In this document: positions 1-7,479 of the stretch, in pieces
How the letters are laid out: every line of letters begins with the position of its first letter
Position numbering within the stretch: the first letter of the stretch is position 1
Assembly: GCA_002254565.1 (NCBI GenBank)
Contig: NJEG01000020.1
Coordinates: 1 to 36,977, forward strand
From: Candidatus Altarchaeales archaeon ex4484_2
GTDB lineage: Archaea > Altiarchaeota > Altiarchaeia > IMC4 > QMZM01
Direction: 5' to 3'
Length of the DNA stretch: 36,977 bases
Notes under the pieces: generated by a model
What the model was told of the DNA's origin: nothing
The model's database searches: none
Seen by the model: only the letters and a program-made list of their open reading frames with translations
Position numbers and translations under genes: made by a program

Positions 1-66
1 CTCTAATCGATCACCTAAGCCACGAACACGCTCATACTGCTCCCGTAAAACATAATGCTGGAATGT
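1..66 (-). pseudogene. Possible N-terminal end of an IS5-like transposase, cut by the window edge
   Basis: The minus strand reads FQHYVLREQYERV then RGLGDRLE before leaving the window. This resembles the start of IS5-type transposases, which often open with a segment of the form YxxVxxLGDRL. No ATG is visible in this frame, and a TGA lies just upstream (complement of 82-84), so the element end may be truncated or may use a non-AUG start. Only about 22 residues are visible, so this is a weak call. Confidence 0.35.
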
Positions 67-89
67 GGCTGAGGCTCTGCCTCAGACAC
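65..89. repeat. Hairpin, 11-bp arms with one mismatch
   Basis: GTGGCTGAGGC (65-75) and GCCTCAGACAC (79-89) form a stem with a TCT loop. It lies next to the putative transposase fragment and could be part of that element's end or a transcription stop. No T-run follows on either strand. Confidence 0.5.
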
Positions 90-142
90 GTGTCATACTC
101 CCCGGGTATGTCACAAGACATAATCAATCACCTAGCTATCAC

Positions 143-170
143 TTAAATATTTGGGAAACCAAATATTTAA
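143..170. terminator. Perfect 12-bp inverted repeat downstream of the AbiE operon
   Basis: TTAAATATTTGG (143-154) and CCAAATATTTAA (159-170) are perfect complements separated by GAAA. The hairpin lies about 37 bp past the stop codon of the minus-strand nucleotidyltransferase gene. A terminator or RNA-end stabiliser for that operon is the simplest reading. A protein-binding palindrome is possible. Confidence 0.45.
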
Positions 171-206
171 CCATAAAAACAAGGGTTATTCAAAACCCTC
201 AAGTAA

Positions 207-938
207 TTATGATTGATCTTGGCTACTTTTCTGTATTTTCTTCTGAACCTCTTTAAGCATCATCCTGCAGTTCTTAATAGCCTTTTTATAAACATCCTCT
301 GATATGCTGAATACCCCTCTTATTGAATCTGCATATCTTGGATCCTCTATCAAGGATGCTAATTCATCAACGTGCCTTTTAATGATGTCTCTTGGACATC
401 TGGACAGGTGTTGAACTATTTTATCCACATCAGGCCTACCATAACATAAAACGATTATGTCTCTCTTGTCTGTCAACCTCATGGAATTTATCTTCAAGGC
501 AATTAACATCTCCCGGTCCACGACCCTCACTCTAACCCTCGACTCCGGATGCCAGCCAGTAACCTCTTTAACCTCGGAGTTCTCATACAGGTAATCAAAG
601 GAATAGGAAACCCCTGTCTGCCTTGACTTCACAGAATTAATCAATAAATCAACTGATACGGGCAGCTCAACCTTCTTAACAAACTTCTTGAATTTGCCGG
701 AATAAACCTTATCTATGTCGGATTTCTCAATAGATAACTCAAAGCCTTGCTTTTTAACCAGTTTCTCAAAAGACTTTAGTTCACTTTGAGGTATTGCTAT
801 GTCCAAATCCACTGATAATCTCGGGAATTCAAAAGCACTGACTGCATAACCACCTATCAGCACGTATCTCCTGTCTTTTGGCATTGCATTCAGGAAATCA
901 AAGCATGCTCTTTCCCTTGCCAGAATCTCTTCTTTCAT
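207..938 (-). CDS. AbiEii-like nucleotidyltransferase, toxin of a type IV toxin-antitoxin pair
   Basis: The 243-residue protein has the nucleotidyltransferase signature: a glycine pair in LIGGYAVSAF (residues 29-30), then DLDI (D44, D46) and a likely third acidic residue in SVDLL near residue 97. Further on, LIALKINSMRLTDKRDI matches the lysine-containing segment typical of AbiEii (DUF1814) proteins. AbiEii toxins are metal-dependent nucleotidyltransferases that can modify tRNA acceptor ends and halt growth; that activity is family knowledge and is not shown here. The gene lies 8 bp behind an AbiEi-like gene on the same strand, the usual antitoxin-toxin order. Substrate and phage-defence role are unknown. 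Confidence 0.75.
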   Translation of the reverse strand: MKEEILARERACFDFLNAMPKDRRYVLIGGYAVSAFEFPRLSVDLDIAIPQSELKSFEKLVKKQGFELSIEKSDIDKVYSGKFKKFVKKVELPVSVDLLINSVKSRQTGVSYSFDYLYENSEVKEVTGWHPESRVRVRVVDREMLIALKINSMRLTDKRDIIVLCYGRPDVDKIVQHLSRCPRDIIKRHVDELASLIEDPRYADSIRGVFSISEDVYKKAIKNCRMMLKEVQKKIQKSSQDQS

Positions 939-946
939 AAAAACAC

Positions 947-1573
947 CTAATGGATTATGTGCTCGTATTTCTCCAACAAGCCCAACCTGTAGTGCTCATC
1001 CAAATATTCCAATGCAGGCTCATAATTTAATCTATTCTTCATGCAAAAATCAACGGTTTCACCCAAAGGAACAACAAAGACGTTATCTTTTTTCTCAACC
1101 CTGAAATCTTTTTTGGGATGTAAGATATAAGTTAATCCAAATAATGTTCTGCTTTTACCTTCTAACGCAAATTCAACCCCGTTTCTTTTGAAGAAATCCA
1201 TCCACCATTTTAAATCTCCTTCCAAAACTTCAATGTGAACTGGCTTAAATCCTCTGGTGAACCCTGTCCAGTAATATCCACCCGTCCAGATAGTGACAGC
1301 ATCATTATCACAGAAGGCATATTTTCTATCAGCTTTCTCCAATATATCTTTCTGTTTCAAATTTTTTTCCACTATCTCATGCACAAATTTTTTAGGTTCT
1401 ATAACCCTGTACTCTCCTCGGTTCACTCTCTTGATATATCCTAATTTAACCAAATCAAAGATTATTTTTTTGTGCTGGGGGCTGGGGAAAACTGCCTTAA
1501 ACTCTCCCAAACTAAAGGGTCTATCTCCAAAGCTCTCCCACAACCAGCCATACAATTTCAAATATTTACTCAT
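947..1573 (-). CDS. AbiEi-like winged-helix antitoxin and regulator
   Basis: This 208-residue protein starts with a predicted winged-helix segment (about residues 1-60; LGEFKAVFP, then LVKLGYIKRVNRGEYRVI). A mixed alpha/beta domain follows, with CDNDAVTIWTGGYYWTGFT resembling the C-terminal domain of AbiEi-type antitoxins. In the family, AbiEi binds repeats in its own promoter and neutralises AbiEii without forming a stable complex. Its position directly upstream of the nucleotidyltransferase supports the assignment. The promoter should lie in the AT-rich stretch just above 1573, where TATA-like ATATTTAAATA motifs are seen. The pairing is clear, but the exact antitoxin subfamily is not. Confidence 0.65.
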   Translation of the reverse strand: MSKYLKLYGWLWESFGDRPFSLGEFKAVFPSPQHKKIIFDLVKLGYIKRVNRGEYRVIEPKKFVHEIVEKNLKQKDILEKADRKYAFCDNDAVTIWTGGYYWTGFTRGFKPVHIEVLEGDLKWWMDFFKRNGVEFALEGKSRTLFGLTYILHPKKDFRVEKKDNVFVVPLGETVDFCMKNRLNYEPALEYLDEHYRLGLLEKYEHIIH

Positions 1574-1700
1574 AAATATTTAAATATCTTTTGGTTAGGT
1601 AAGTCTGAATCTTAACCCATTCAAGCTCCTTATTCGTATAATACGAGTAATCATTCGCTTTTTGTGAATAAATGACTATAACTCCTTTATCCCCATAATA

Positions 1701-1743
1701 TTGTAAACTCTACTTTACAAAATATTGTATTTATTGTAAAGTA
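1701..1743. promoter_or_regulatory. Palindromic operator-like array upstream of the ATPase gene
   Basis: TACTTTACAA (1711-1720) and TTGTAAAGTA (1734-1743) form a perfect 10-bp inverted repeat with a 13-bp spacer. A third half-site, TTGTAAA (1701-1707), faces the first arm across CTCTAC. The array ends 3 bp before the TATA box, a good place for a repressor or activator. The binding protein is unknown; the neighbouring AbiEi-like regulator is one candidate. Confidence 0.5.
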
Positions 1744-1746
1744 AAG

Positions 1747-1753
1747 TATATAA
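1747..1753 (+). promoter_or_regulatory. TATA box of the ATPase gene
   Basis: TATATAA lies 25 bp upstream of the ATG at 1778. This predicts transcription starting at or next to the start codon, so the mRNA is probably leaderless. Confidence 0.6.
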
Positions 1754-1777
1754 CTAATGAAATTCTAAAGATAGTAT

Positions 1778-3202
1778 ATGAAAAAGAAGATAACACCCAC
1801 AGAGAAAATAAGATTATCAGATAACATTACCACGTCAACGATGAAAGTAGAAGACGCGATGTTCTTCTATAATCCCTGGTGGACTAAAAAAATTTCGCCA
1901 TACCTCGTAAAAGAATACAAAAGAGATGCGTTTTACACAATAGAAAAATATCTGGGCATCAACCGAATCATACTTATAAAGGGACCGAGAAGGGTTGGAA
2001 AAACAACAATAATGTACCAGATGATAGATAACCTGTTAAAACAGGTAAATCCGACCCAGGTTCTATATGTCCCCTTTGATGACCCCAAGCTAAGGGATTT
2101 TGACAAAGTCATTGATTTCTACCAGAGCAGGATATTGAAGGCAGGGCTGGAGAAAAAACAGGCATACCTCTTTCTGGATGAGATACAATACCTTAGAGAC
2201 TGGCAGTATCATGTCAAGAGATATTATGACAGGAACTATCCTGTAAAATTTGTGGTTTCCGGTTCCTCGGCAACCCTGATCAGAAAAGGCACGGAATCGC
2301 TGATGGGAAGAACCGTGGAGGAGATTCTGCCACCCTTTTCATTCAGGGAGTTTTTACAGTATCGCCTGGATGAAAGAATTACTCTGAAACTTGATGCACT
2401 GGATTCGCTAACGATAAAGAAGTACGAGAAAGACGCGAAGATACTGTTTGAGGAATACCTGCTTAAGGGGGGATTTCCAAATATCTTTGAAATCGAGGAA
2501 ATAGGAATATGGCAAAAACTAATCCGGGATGACGTGATAGACAAGGTGATATACAGGGATATTGTAAGCCTTTATGACATAAAAAAACCGGAACTGCTGG
2601 AAAAATTATTTATGTATCTCACAGGAATAAATGTAAGCAATATATCAAACTCTATAGGACTAAGCAGGGAGTATGTTAATAGATACCTTCTCTACCTGAA
2701 AAACGCCTACTTTATCCGGGGGGTTAAGAAATACGCAAAATCCATCGAGAAAATTGTAAGGAGCAACGAGAAAGTATATATCCTGGACCCAGCGATCATT
2801 AATTCCCTGCTAAACAAAACCAGCATTGATGATGAGTTTGCAGGTCATCTAGTGGAATCAGTTATTGCGGAATACCTGGCTGGATACGAGCACTACTACT
2901 GGAGAGAGTACTATGAAGTGGATTTTATCGTTAAAATCAGAAACAGGTTAATGCCAATAGAAGTAAAATACAAGAGTCAAATCAGGAAAAAGGACTTGAA
3001 CGGCCTGCTAAACTTCCCAAGCCTATCCCCCCACACCTTAACCCTCTCAAGCCCTATCCTGTATCGCCTCAAAAACTCCTTAAGCTCTATTGTATCCCCC
3101 CAGAACTCAAGTACATCATCCTCTCTTCCTGTTGAATCTCTTGATTATCTCTTCCGGAACAGAGTCCAATACCTCAACCATACCAAACAATTCAGCCGTT
3201 AA
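1778..3202 (+). CDS. Archaeal AAA ATPase with DUF4143, C-terminus replaced
   Basis: Residues 69-76 form a Walker A loop (GPRRVGKTT) and LFLDEIQYL near 131-139 is the Walker B motif. An AAA_14-type domain is followed by a winged-helix/DUF4143 region. Near the end, VDFIVKIRNRLMPIEVKYK (about 388-406) matches the restriction-endonuclease-like motif of this family. These ATPases are abundant in archaea and often lie in defence or mobile contexts; their function is mostly unknown. Family members usually continue with a hydrophobic segment after KKDLNGLLNF. Here the last 60 or so residues are Ser/Leu-rich and read antisense to another coding frame, so the native C-terminus seems lost at about 3018. 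A Walker arginine-finger role cannot be judged. Confidence 0.75.
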   Translation: MKKKITPTEKIRLSDNITTSTMKVEDAMFFYNPWWTKKISPYLVKEYKRDAFYTIEKYLGINRIILIKGPRRVGKTTIMYQMIDNLLKQVNPTQVLYVPFDDPKLRDFDKVIDFYQSRILKAGLEKKQAYLFLDEIQYLRDWQYHVKRYYDRNYPVKFVVSGSSATLIRKGTESLMGRTVEEILPPFSFREFLQYRLDERITLKLDALDSLTIKKYEKDAKILFEEYLLKGGFPNIFEIEEIGIWQKLIRDDVIDKVIYRDIVSLYDIKKPELLEKLFMYLTGINVSNISNSIGLSREYVNRYLLYLKNAYFIRGVKKYAKSIEKIVRSNEKVYILDPAIINSLLNKTSIDDEFAGHLVESVIAEYLAGYEHYYWREYYEVDFIVKIRNRLMPIEVKYKSQIRKKDLNGLLNFPSLSPHTLTLSSPILYRLKNSLSSIVSPQNSSTSSSLPVESLDYLFRNRVQYLNHTKQFSR

Positions 3203-3367
3203 AACAACCAGATCATAGGCCTCGGTTCTCGCATGCTCCCCACATGTTTTATCTCCCCGGTATATCTCATCACCCCGATCAAGGAGTTCACGGATCTCCA
3301 TAACATGCTCTCGCATCTCATCAAGAAACCATTTCCCATCCTTATCTGTAGGCAGCAGTCTGCTCAT
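2977..3367 (-). pseudogene. Small unrecognised gene, frameshifted and overlapping the ATPase end
   Basis: A minus-strand frame from the ATG at 3367 gives 83 residues beginning MSRLLPTDKDGKWFLDEMRE and ending RFNRKRG at a TGA (3116-3118). The +1 frame then reads as plausible protein, including DDVLEFWGDTIELKEFLRR and GLERVKVWGDRLGKF, until a TGA at 2977-2979. That second frame has no ATG and has a TAA just upstream, so a frameshift in one gene fits better than two genes. The product is rich in charged helices and is not recognised. Its 3' end runs into the ATPase coding sequence, which is also abnormal there. A sequencing error could explain the shift. Confidence 0.4.
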
Positions 3368-3457
3368 GTTAAATACTGTATCCAAACAAATAAAACGGTG
3401 GCATCTCTATATTATTTAGCTTGTTGGAGGGATATAATTAAGAGATTAGACCTGAAA

Positions 3458-3943
3458 ATGATTCCGCGAAAGGTTTTCCTTGCAGAAGGTATGGGGGTGC
3501 ACAGGGAACAGATTGCATCGTTTGAGCTGGCATTAAGGGATGCTGGCATAGAGGGCTTTAATCTGGTGCGGGTTTCAAGCATACTCCCCCCACGGTGTGA
3601 GTTAGTGAGCAGTGAGGATGGAGTGAAACTCCTGGAGCCTGGGCAGATTGTCTACTGTGTCATGGCCCGAAACGAGACAATAAAGAGCGGGGAGCTTATT
3701 TCAGCATCCATCGGCTTAGCGTTCCCGGAAGATAAAAAAAGACACGGCTACGTGTGTGAACACACCGCATGCGGGGTGGACTCTGGAGATGGAGCGGATA
3801 CTGCAACGAATCTTGCAGTGGAAATGTTTACCTCCAAACACGGGATTGAACCCGGGCCTAGGACCCTGGGAATCCATCAGGAAGCCAGGGGAACCGGCCA
3901 AGAGTGGACTACGGTTATTGCGGTGGCGGTTTTTATCCCCTAG
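3458..3943 (+). CDS. pdaD: Pyruvoyl-dependent arginine decarboxylase
   Basis: The 161-residue protein starting MIPRKVFLAEGMGVHREQ matches archaeal pyruvoyl-dependent arginine decarboxylase, which converts arginine to agmatine for polyamine and agmatidine synthesis. The self-cleavage site is VRVSSILPP, with Ser40-Ser41 expected to give the pyruvoyl group on the new beta-to-alpha junction. PGQIVYCVMARNET and the C-terminal WTTVIAVAVF are also conserved family blocks. The frame is open upstream, but the family start is clearly the ATG at 3458. A TATA-like stretch lies near 3408-3416. The region between EMFTSKHGI and WTTV is shorter than in relatives I recall, which may be natural variation. Confidence 0.88.
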   Translation: MIPRKVFLAEGMGVHREQIASFELALRDAGIEGFNLVRVSSILPPRCELVSSEDGVKLLEPGQIVYCVMARNETIKSGELISASIGLAFPEDKKRHGYVCEHTACGVDSGDGADTATNLAVEMFTSKHGIEPGPRTLGIHQEARGTGQEWTTVIAVAVFIP

Positions 3944-4028
3944 ATGTTATCGCAGAGCAGTCTATATGAACTTATAATCTCTTATTTTAATTATTTAATC
4001 TTCTTCAATGATGCAGGTGATTTAAATT

Positions 4029-6422
4029 CTGGACAAGAAATACAATCCCCACAGGGTGGAGCAAAAATGGCAGGAAAGCTGGCAGGATAATAAAGTGTAC
4101 AGCTTCAACCCCGAATCTGGCAGGGAGGTTTATTCAATAGACACACCCCCACCTTTCACCTCAGGAACACTGCACATGGGGCATATCTACAACCACACCT
4201 GGATTGATATCGCAGCCAGGTACAAGCGGATGAGAGGCTTTGAGGTATACTTCCCTCAGGGATTCGACTGCCATGGCCTTCCCACAGAGCTTAAGGTGGA
4301 AAAAGAACTGGATGTGAAAAAGGAGGACCGGGAGCTTTTCATAAGCAAGTGTGCGGGGTGGACTGAGAAAGCCATCAAGAGAATGAAGAAGCAGTTCAAC
4401 GACATCGGCTACTCCGCCGATTGGTCTCTCACATACAGGACCATGGATGAAGACTACAAGAAGCTCATCCAGGAAACACTACTTGAGTTCTACCGCAAGG
4501 GGATACTGTATCGGGCTAAGCATCCCGTGTTATGGTGTCCCAGGTGCGGGACTGCTCTGGCGAAGGCTGAGGTGGGTCACATCGAGAAGGAAGGTAGATT
4601 ATATCACATTGATTTGGAGTGTAGCGGTCATAAGCTGACTATCGCAACCACGAGACCGGAGATGATGCCAGCTTGTGTTGGGGTGCTCGTCCACCCAGGC
4701 GATGAGAGATACCAGAAGTTCATTGGGAAAAAAGCCATGCTCCCCGTCTACGAGAGAGAGGTTCCCGTTTTGGGGGATGAGGCGGTGGACGTTGATTTCG
4801 GTACCGGGGTGGTGTATATATGCACTTTCGGGGATGAGCAGGATATCGCTTGGCAGAAAAAGTATAACCTACCTGTTATTGAGGCAATAGATTCTAGGGG
4901 GTGTATGACTGCTGTAGCTGGTAAATACGCTGGTTTATCCATTGAGGAAGCCAGGAGGAAGATATCGGAGGACCTGGTTGAAGACGGTCACATAAGGAAA
5001 ATCGAGAAACTCAGGCATTCGGTTTTATCCCACACCGAGAGAAGCAACTGTAAAACACCCATTGAACTTTTGCCCATGCAACAGTGGTTCATCAACGTCA
5101 AAGACTACTTAAAAGATGTGGTGGATGCTTCTTCTGAGGTGAGCTGGTATCCGCCGTTTATGTTGCAGAGGATGGTTGACTGGACCGAGGCCATGGACTG
5201 GGACTGGATTATTAGCAGGCAGCGTGTTTTCGGTACACCAATCCCCTTCTGGGTGTGTGAGTGCGGGCAGATAATGTCTGCCGAAGATTTGGGTTTAGAG
5301 CTTCCGGTGGATCCCCGTGGAGACGTAAGGGAATGCAGTGAATGCAAAAACACCAAGGCTTGTGGGGTTGGAGACGTCTGTGATTGCTGGATTGATTCCT
5401 CTGTAACGCCTTTGGTCATAGCTAAATGGCAAAGGGATGATGAGCTCTTCAAGAGGGCGTATCCCGCATCACTTAGGCCTCAAGGTTATGAAATAATAAG
5501 AACATGGGCTTTCTACACCATCTACAGGTGCATGATTCTGACGGGGGAAACATGTTTTAAGGATTTATTGGTTAATGGGATGGTCGCCGGCCCGGATGGG
5601 AGGAAAATGAGCAAATCATTGGGTAACATTATTGAGCCGGAGGAGCCGTTGAAGAAATACTGCGCTGACACCATACGGCAGTGGGCGGCTGGCGGCACCC
5701 TGGGTGATGATTATCCCTTCTCGTGGGAGGAATGCGATCACAGCCAGAGGTTCCTCATCAAGCTCTGGAATATCTCCCGGTTTATTGAGATGCACTTGAA
5801 GGATTACAGGAAGGGAGATGCGGTGGAGTTAAGGGACGTGGATTACTGGATTCTCGCAAGGCTTCAGAACCTTATCGGGGATTGCACGAGAAACCTGGAC
5901 AGCTACGTCTACAACATTCCGTTAACGGATATCAGGAGTTTTATATGGCATGATCTGGCCGACAACTATCTGGAGATGGTCAAGCACCGCCTCTACAAAG
6001 AGGAGATATACGGGAAAGACTCCAGGTATGCGGCCCAGTACACACTAAATAGGGTGTTGGAGACAATACTGCTTCTTCTATCACCCTTCACCCCCCACAT
6101 CAGCGAGGAGATATGGAGTTCTCTTTTTGGGGGAACATGTTCTCTATCCAACTGGCCTGAAGTGGATGAGGATCTGAGAAGAGAGGATGCCTTAGGTAAC
6201 GGTGATTTGCTTGTTGAGTTGGTCTCTGAGATCAGGAGATACAAGTCGGATAACAAGCTGTCGCTGGGAGCTGAGCTGGAGCTTTTGGAGGTTCAGGCAG
6301 ATAATAAGGTCGCATCTAAACTGAAGGGACTTGAGGAGGACTTGAAGGCAACGGGCAGGATAAAGGATTTAAGAATTAAGGTTTCCGATAAAGTGGACGG
6401 TTTCGAGCTGGAGATTAGATGA
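4029..6422 (+). CDS. valS: Valyl-tRNA synthetase, apparent non-AUG start
   Basis: This class I synthetase charges tRNA-Val. It has the HIGH-type motif in SGTLHMGHIYN, a zinc-type CPRCGTALAKAEV, an editing domain (TIATTRPEMMPACVGVLVHPG), the KMSKS loop GRKMSKSLGN (near residue 525) and an anticodon-binding helical domain. At about 798 residues it is somewhat shorter than typical archaeal ValRS. No ATG precedes the conserved N-terminus. A GTG at 4056 would cut off LDKKYNPHR, which looks homologous to the family start (KKYDP-type). A strong Shine-Dalgarno AGGTGAT (4016-4022) lies just before ATT (4026) and CTG (4029), and a TAA in frame sits at 4023-4025. I therefore place the start at CTG 4029; GTG 4056 is the fallback. 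The stop shares its A with the next ATG. Confidence 0.9.
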   Translation: MDKKYNPHRVEQKWQESWQDNKVYSFNPESGREVYSIDTPPPFTSGTLHMGHIYNHTWIDIAARYKRMRGFEVYFPQGFDCHGLPTELKVEKELDVKKEDRELFISKCAGWTEKAIKRMKKQFNDIGYSADWSLTYRTMDEDYKKLIQETLLEFYRKGILYRAKHPVLWCPRCGTALAKAEVGHIEKEGRLYHIDLECSGHKLTIATTRPEMMPACVGVLVHPGDERYQKFIGKKAMLPVYEREVPVLGDEAVDVDFGTGVVYICTFGDEQDIAWQKKYNLPVIEAIDSRGCMTAVAGKYAGLSIEEARRKISEDLVEDGHIRKIEKLRHSVLSHTERSNCKTPIELLPMQQWFINVKDYLKDVVDASSEVSWYPPFMLQRMVDWTEAMDWDWIISRQRVFGTPIPFWVCECGQIMSAEDLGLELPVDPRGDVRECSECKNTKACGVGDVCDCWIDSSVTPLVIAKWQRDDELFKRAYPASLRPQGYEIIRTWAFYTIYRCMILTGETCFKDLLVNGMVAGPDGRKMSKSLGNIIEPEEPLKKYCADTIRQWAAGGTLGDDYPFSWEECDHSQRFLIKLWNISRFIEMHLKDYRKGDAVELRDVDYWILARLQNLIGDCTRNLDSYVYNIPLTDIRSFIWHDLADNYLEMVKHRLYKEEIYGKDSRYAAQYTLNRVLETILLLLSPFTPHISEEIWSSLFGGTCSLSNWPEVDEDLRREDALGNGDLLVELVSEIRRYKSDNKLSLGAELELLEVQADNKVASKLKGLEEDLKATGRIKDLRIKVSDKVDGFELEIR

Positions 6423-7469
6423 TGTTTACTGAAATAGCTGAGCGGGAGGGAATTGACGGGAACAAGCTGAAAAAGAGGGTTGAGAGAGGTTCTGTTGTTT
6501 TACTGAAGAATTCCGTAAGAGATATTGGGCCTGGATGATATGAGAAAAAAAATCATTGAAGAATCCACCGTGCCAGTAGGCACCGTGCCCATATATCAGG
6601 CATTCATAGAGAAAAAAACAGAGATGTCGAAGGAAGACATCCTTGCGGTGATAGAAAAAAACTGCAGGGACGGGGTTGATTTCGTTACACTACATTGTGG
6701 GATAACCCTTGATCTGGTGGATAAGCTCGATGAGAGACTTATTCCGGTAACCAGCCGGGGTGGAAGCTTCCTTGCGGCGTGGATGATAAAAAACAAGCAA
6801 GAAAACCCCCTCTATGAATTCTTCGATGAAATCGTGGAGGTTGTGAATGAATATGATGTCGTAATCAGCTTGGGGGATGCTATGAGACCTGCCTGCCTGA
6901 GGGACTCAACAGATGAGCTGCAGCTGAAGGAATTATTTAATCTCGGCAGGCTTACAAAAAAAGCGCGCAAAGCAAACACACCAGTAATCATCGAGGGCCC
7001 CGGTCACATTCCACTGGATGAGATTGAATACAACGTGAAGCTGCAGAAGAAAATCTGCGACAACTCACCCTTTTATGTTCTAGGTCCTCTTGTTACTGAT
7101 ATAGCCCTGGGATACGACCACATAACAGGAGCCATAGGTGGGGCTCTTGCAGCAATGCACGGAGCTGATTTTCTTTGCTATGTAACGCCATCAGAGCACA
7201 TGGGTTTACCTGATATGGACGATGTGAAATTGGGGGTTATAGCCTCCAGGATTGCTGCTCATGCGGCGGACATAGTCCGTCTGGGTAAAAAAGGGATTGA
7301 TGATGAGATGTCCAAAGCAAGAGGTGAGCTGGACTGGGAGAAAATGTTTGAGCTGGGAGTTGATAAGGATATGGAGAGAAAATACCCGGAATTGATGGAC
7401 CAGCAAGAGTGCTCTATGTGCGGAAAATATTGTGCGCTGAAGATTGTGAGGGAATACCTTCAAAGTTAA
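6422..7469 (+). pseudogene. thiC: thiC-like gene with an internal deletion and frame change
   Basis: ThiC makes the HMP-P pyrimidine of thiamine from AIR; close paralogues (BzaF/HmbA type) make hydroxybenzimidazole. The first frame (6422-6538, 38 codons) gives MFTEIAEREGIDGNKLKKRV, a ThiC-like N-terminus. The second frame (from about 6525, 314 residues) resumes at LDDMRKKIIEESTVPVGTVP and runs to the cluster motif CSMCGKYCALK. Roughly 45-50 residues normally between them, including the RTKVNANIGTS-type block and the MDLSTGG-type block, are missing, and the frame shifts at about 6522-6530. The distal part is otherwise well conserved (EGPGHIPLDE, YVTPSEHMGLP). The last cluster spacing is CX2CX3C. 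The gene cannot give a normal enzyme as written; genuine loss or an assembly gap are both possible. Confidence 0.7.
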
Positions 7470-7479
7470 AAAAATAAAG

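Noticed and set aside
65-256. Plus-strand 63-codon open frame at the left edge
   Set aside because: It crosses two hairpins and the nucleotidyltransferase 3' end and shows no protein-like pattern.
3233-3457. Long N-terminal extension of arginine decarboxylase
   Set aside because: The family start is at ATG 3458; the upstream part is antisense to another frame and lacks family residues.
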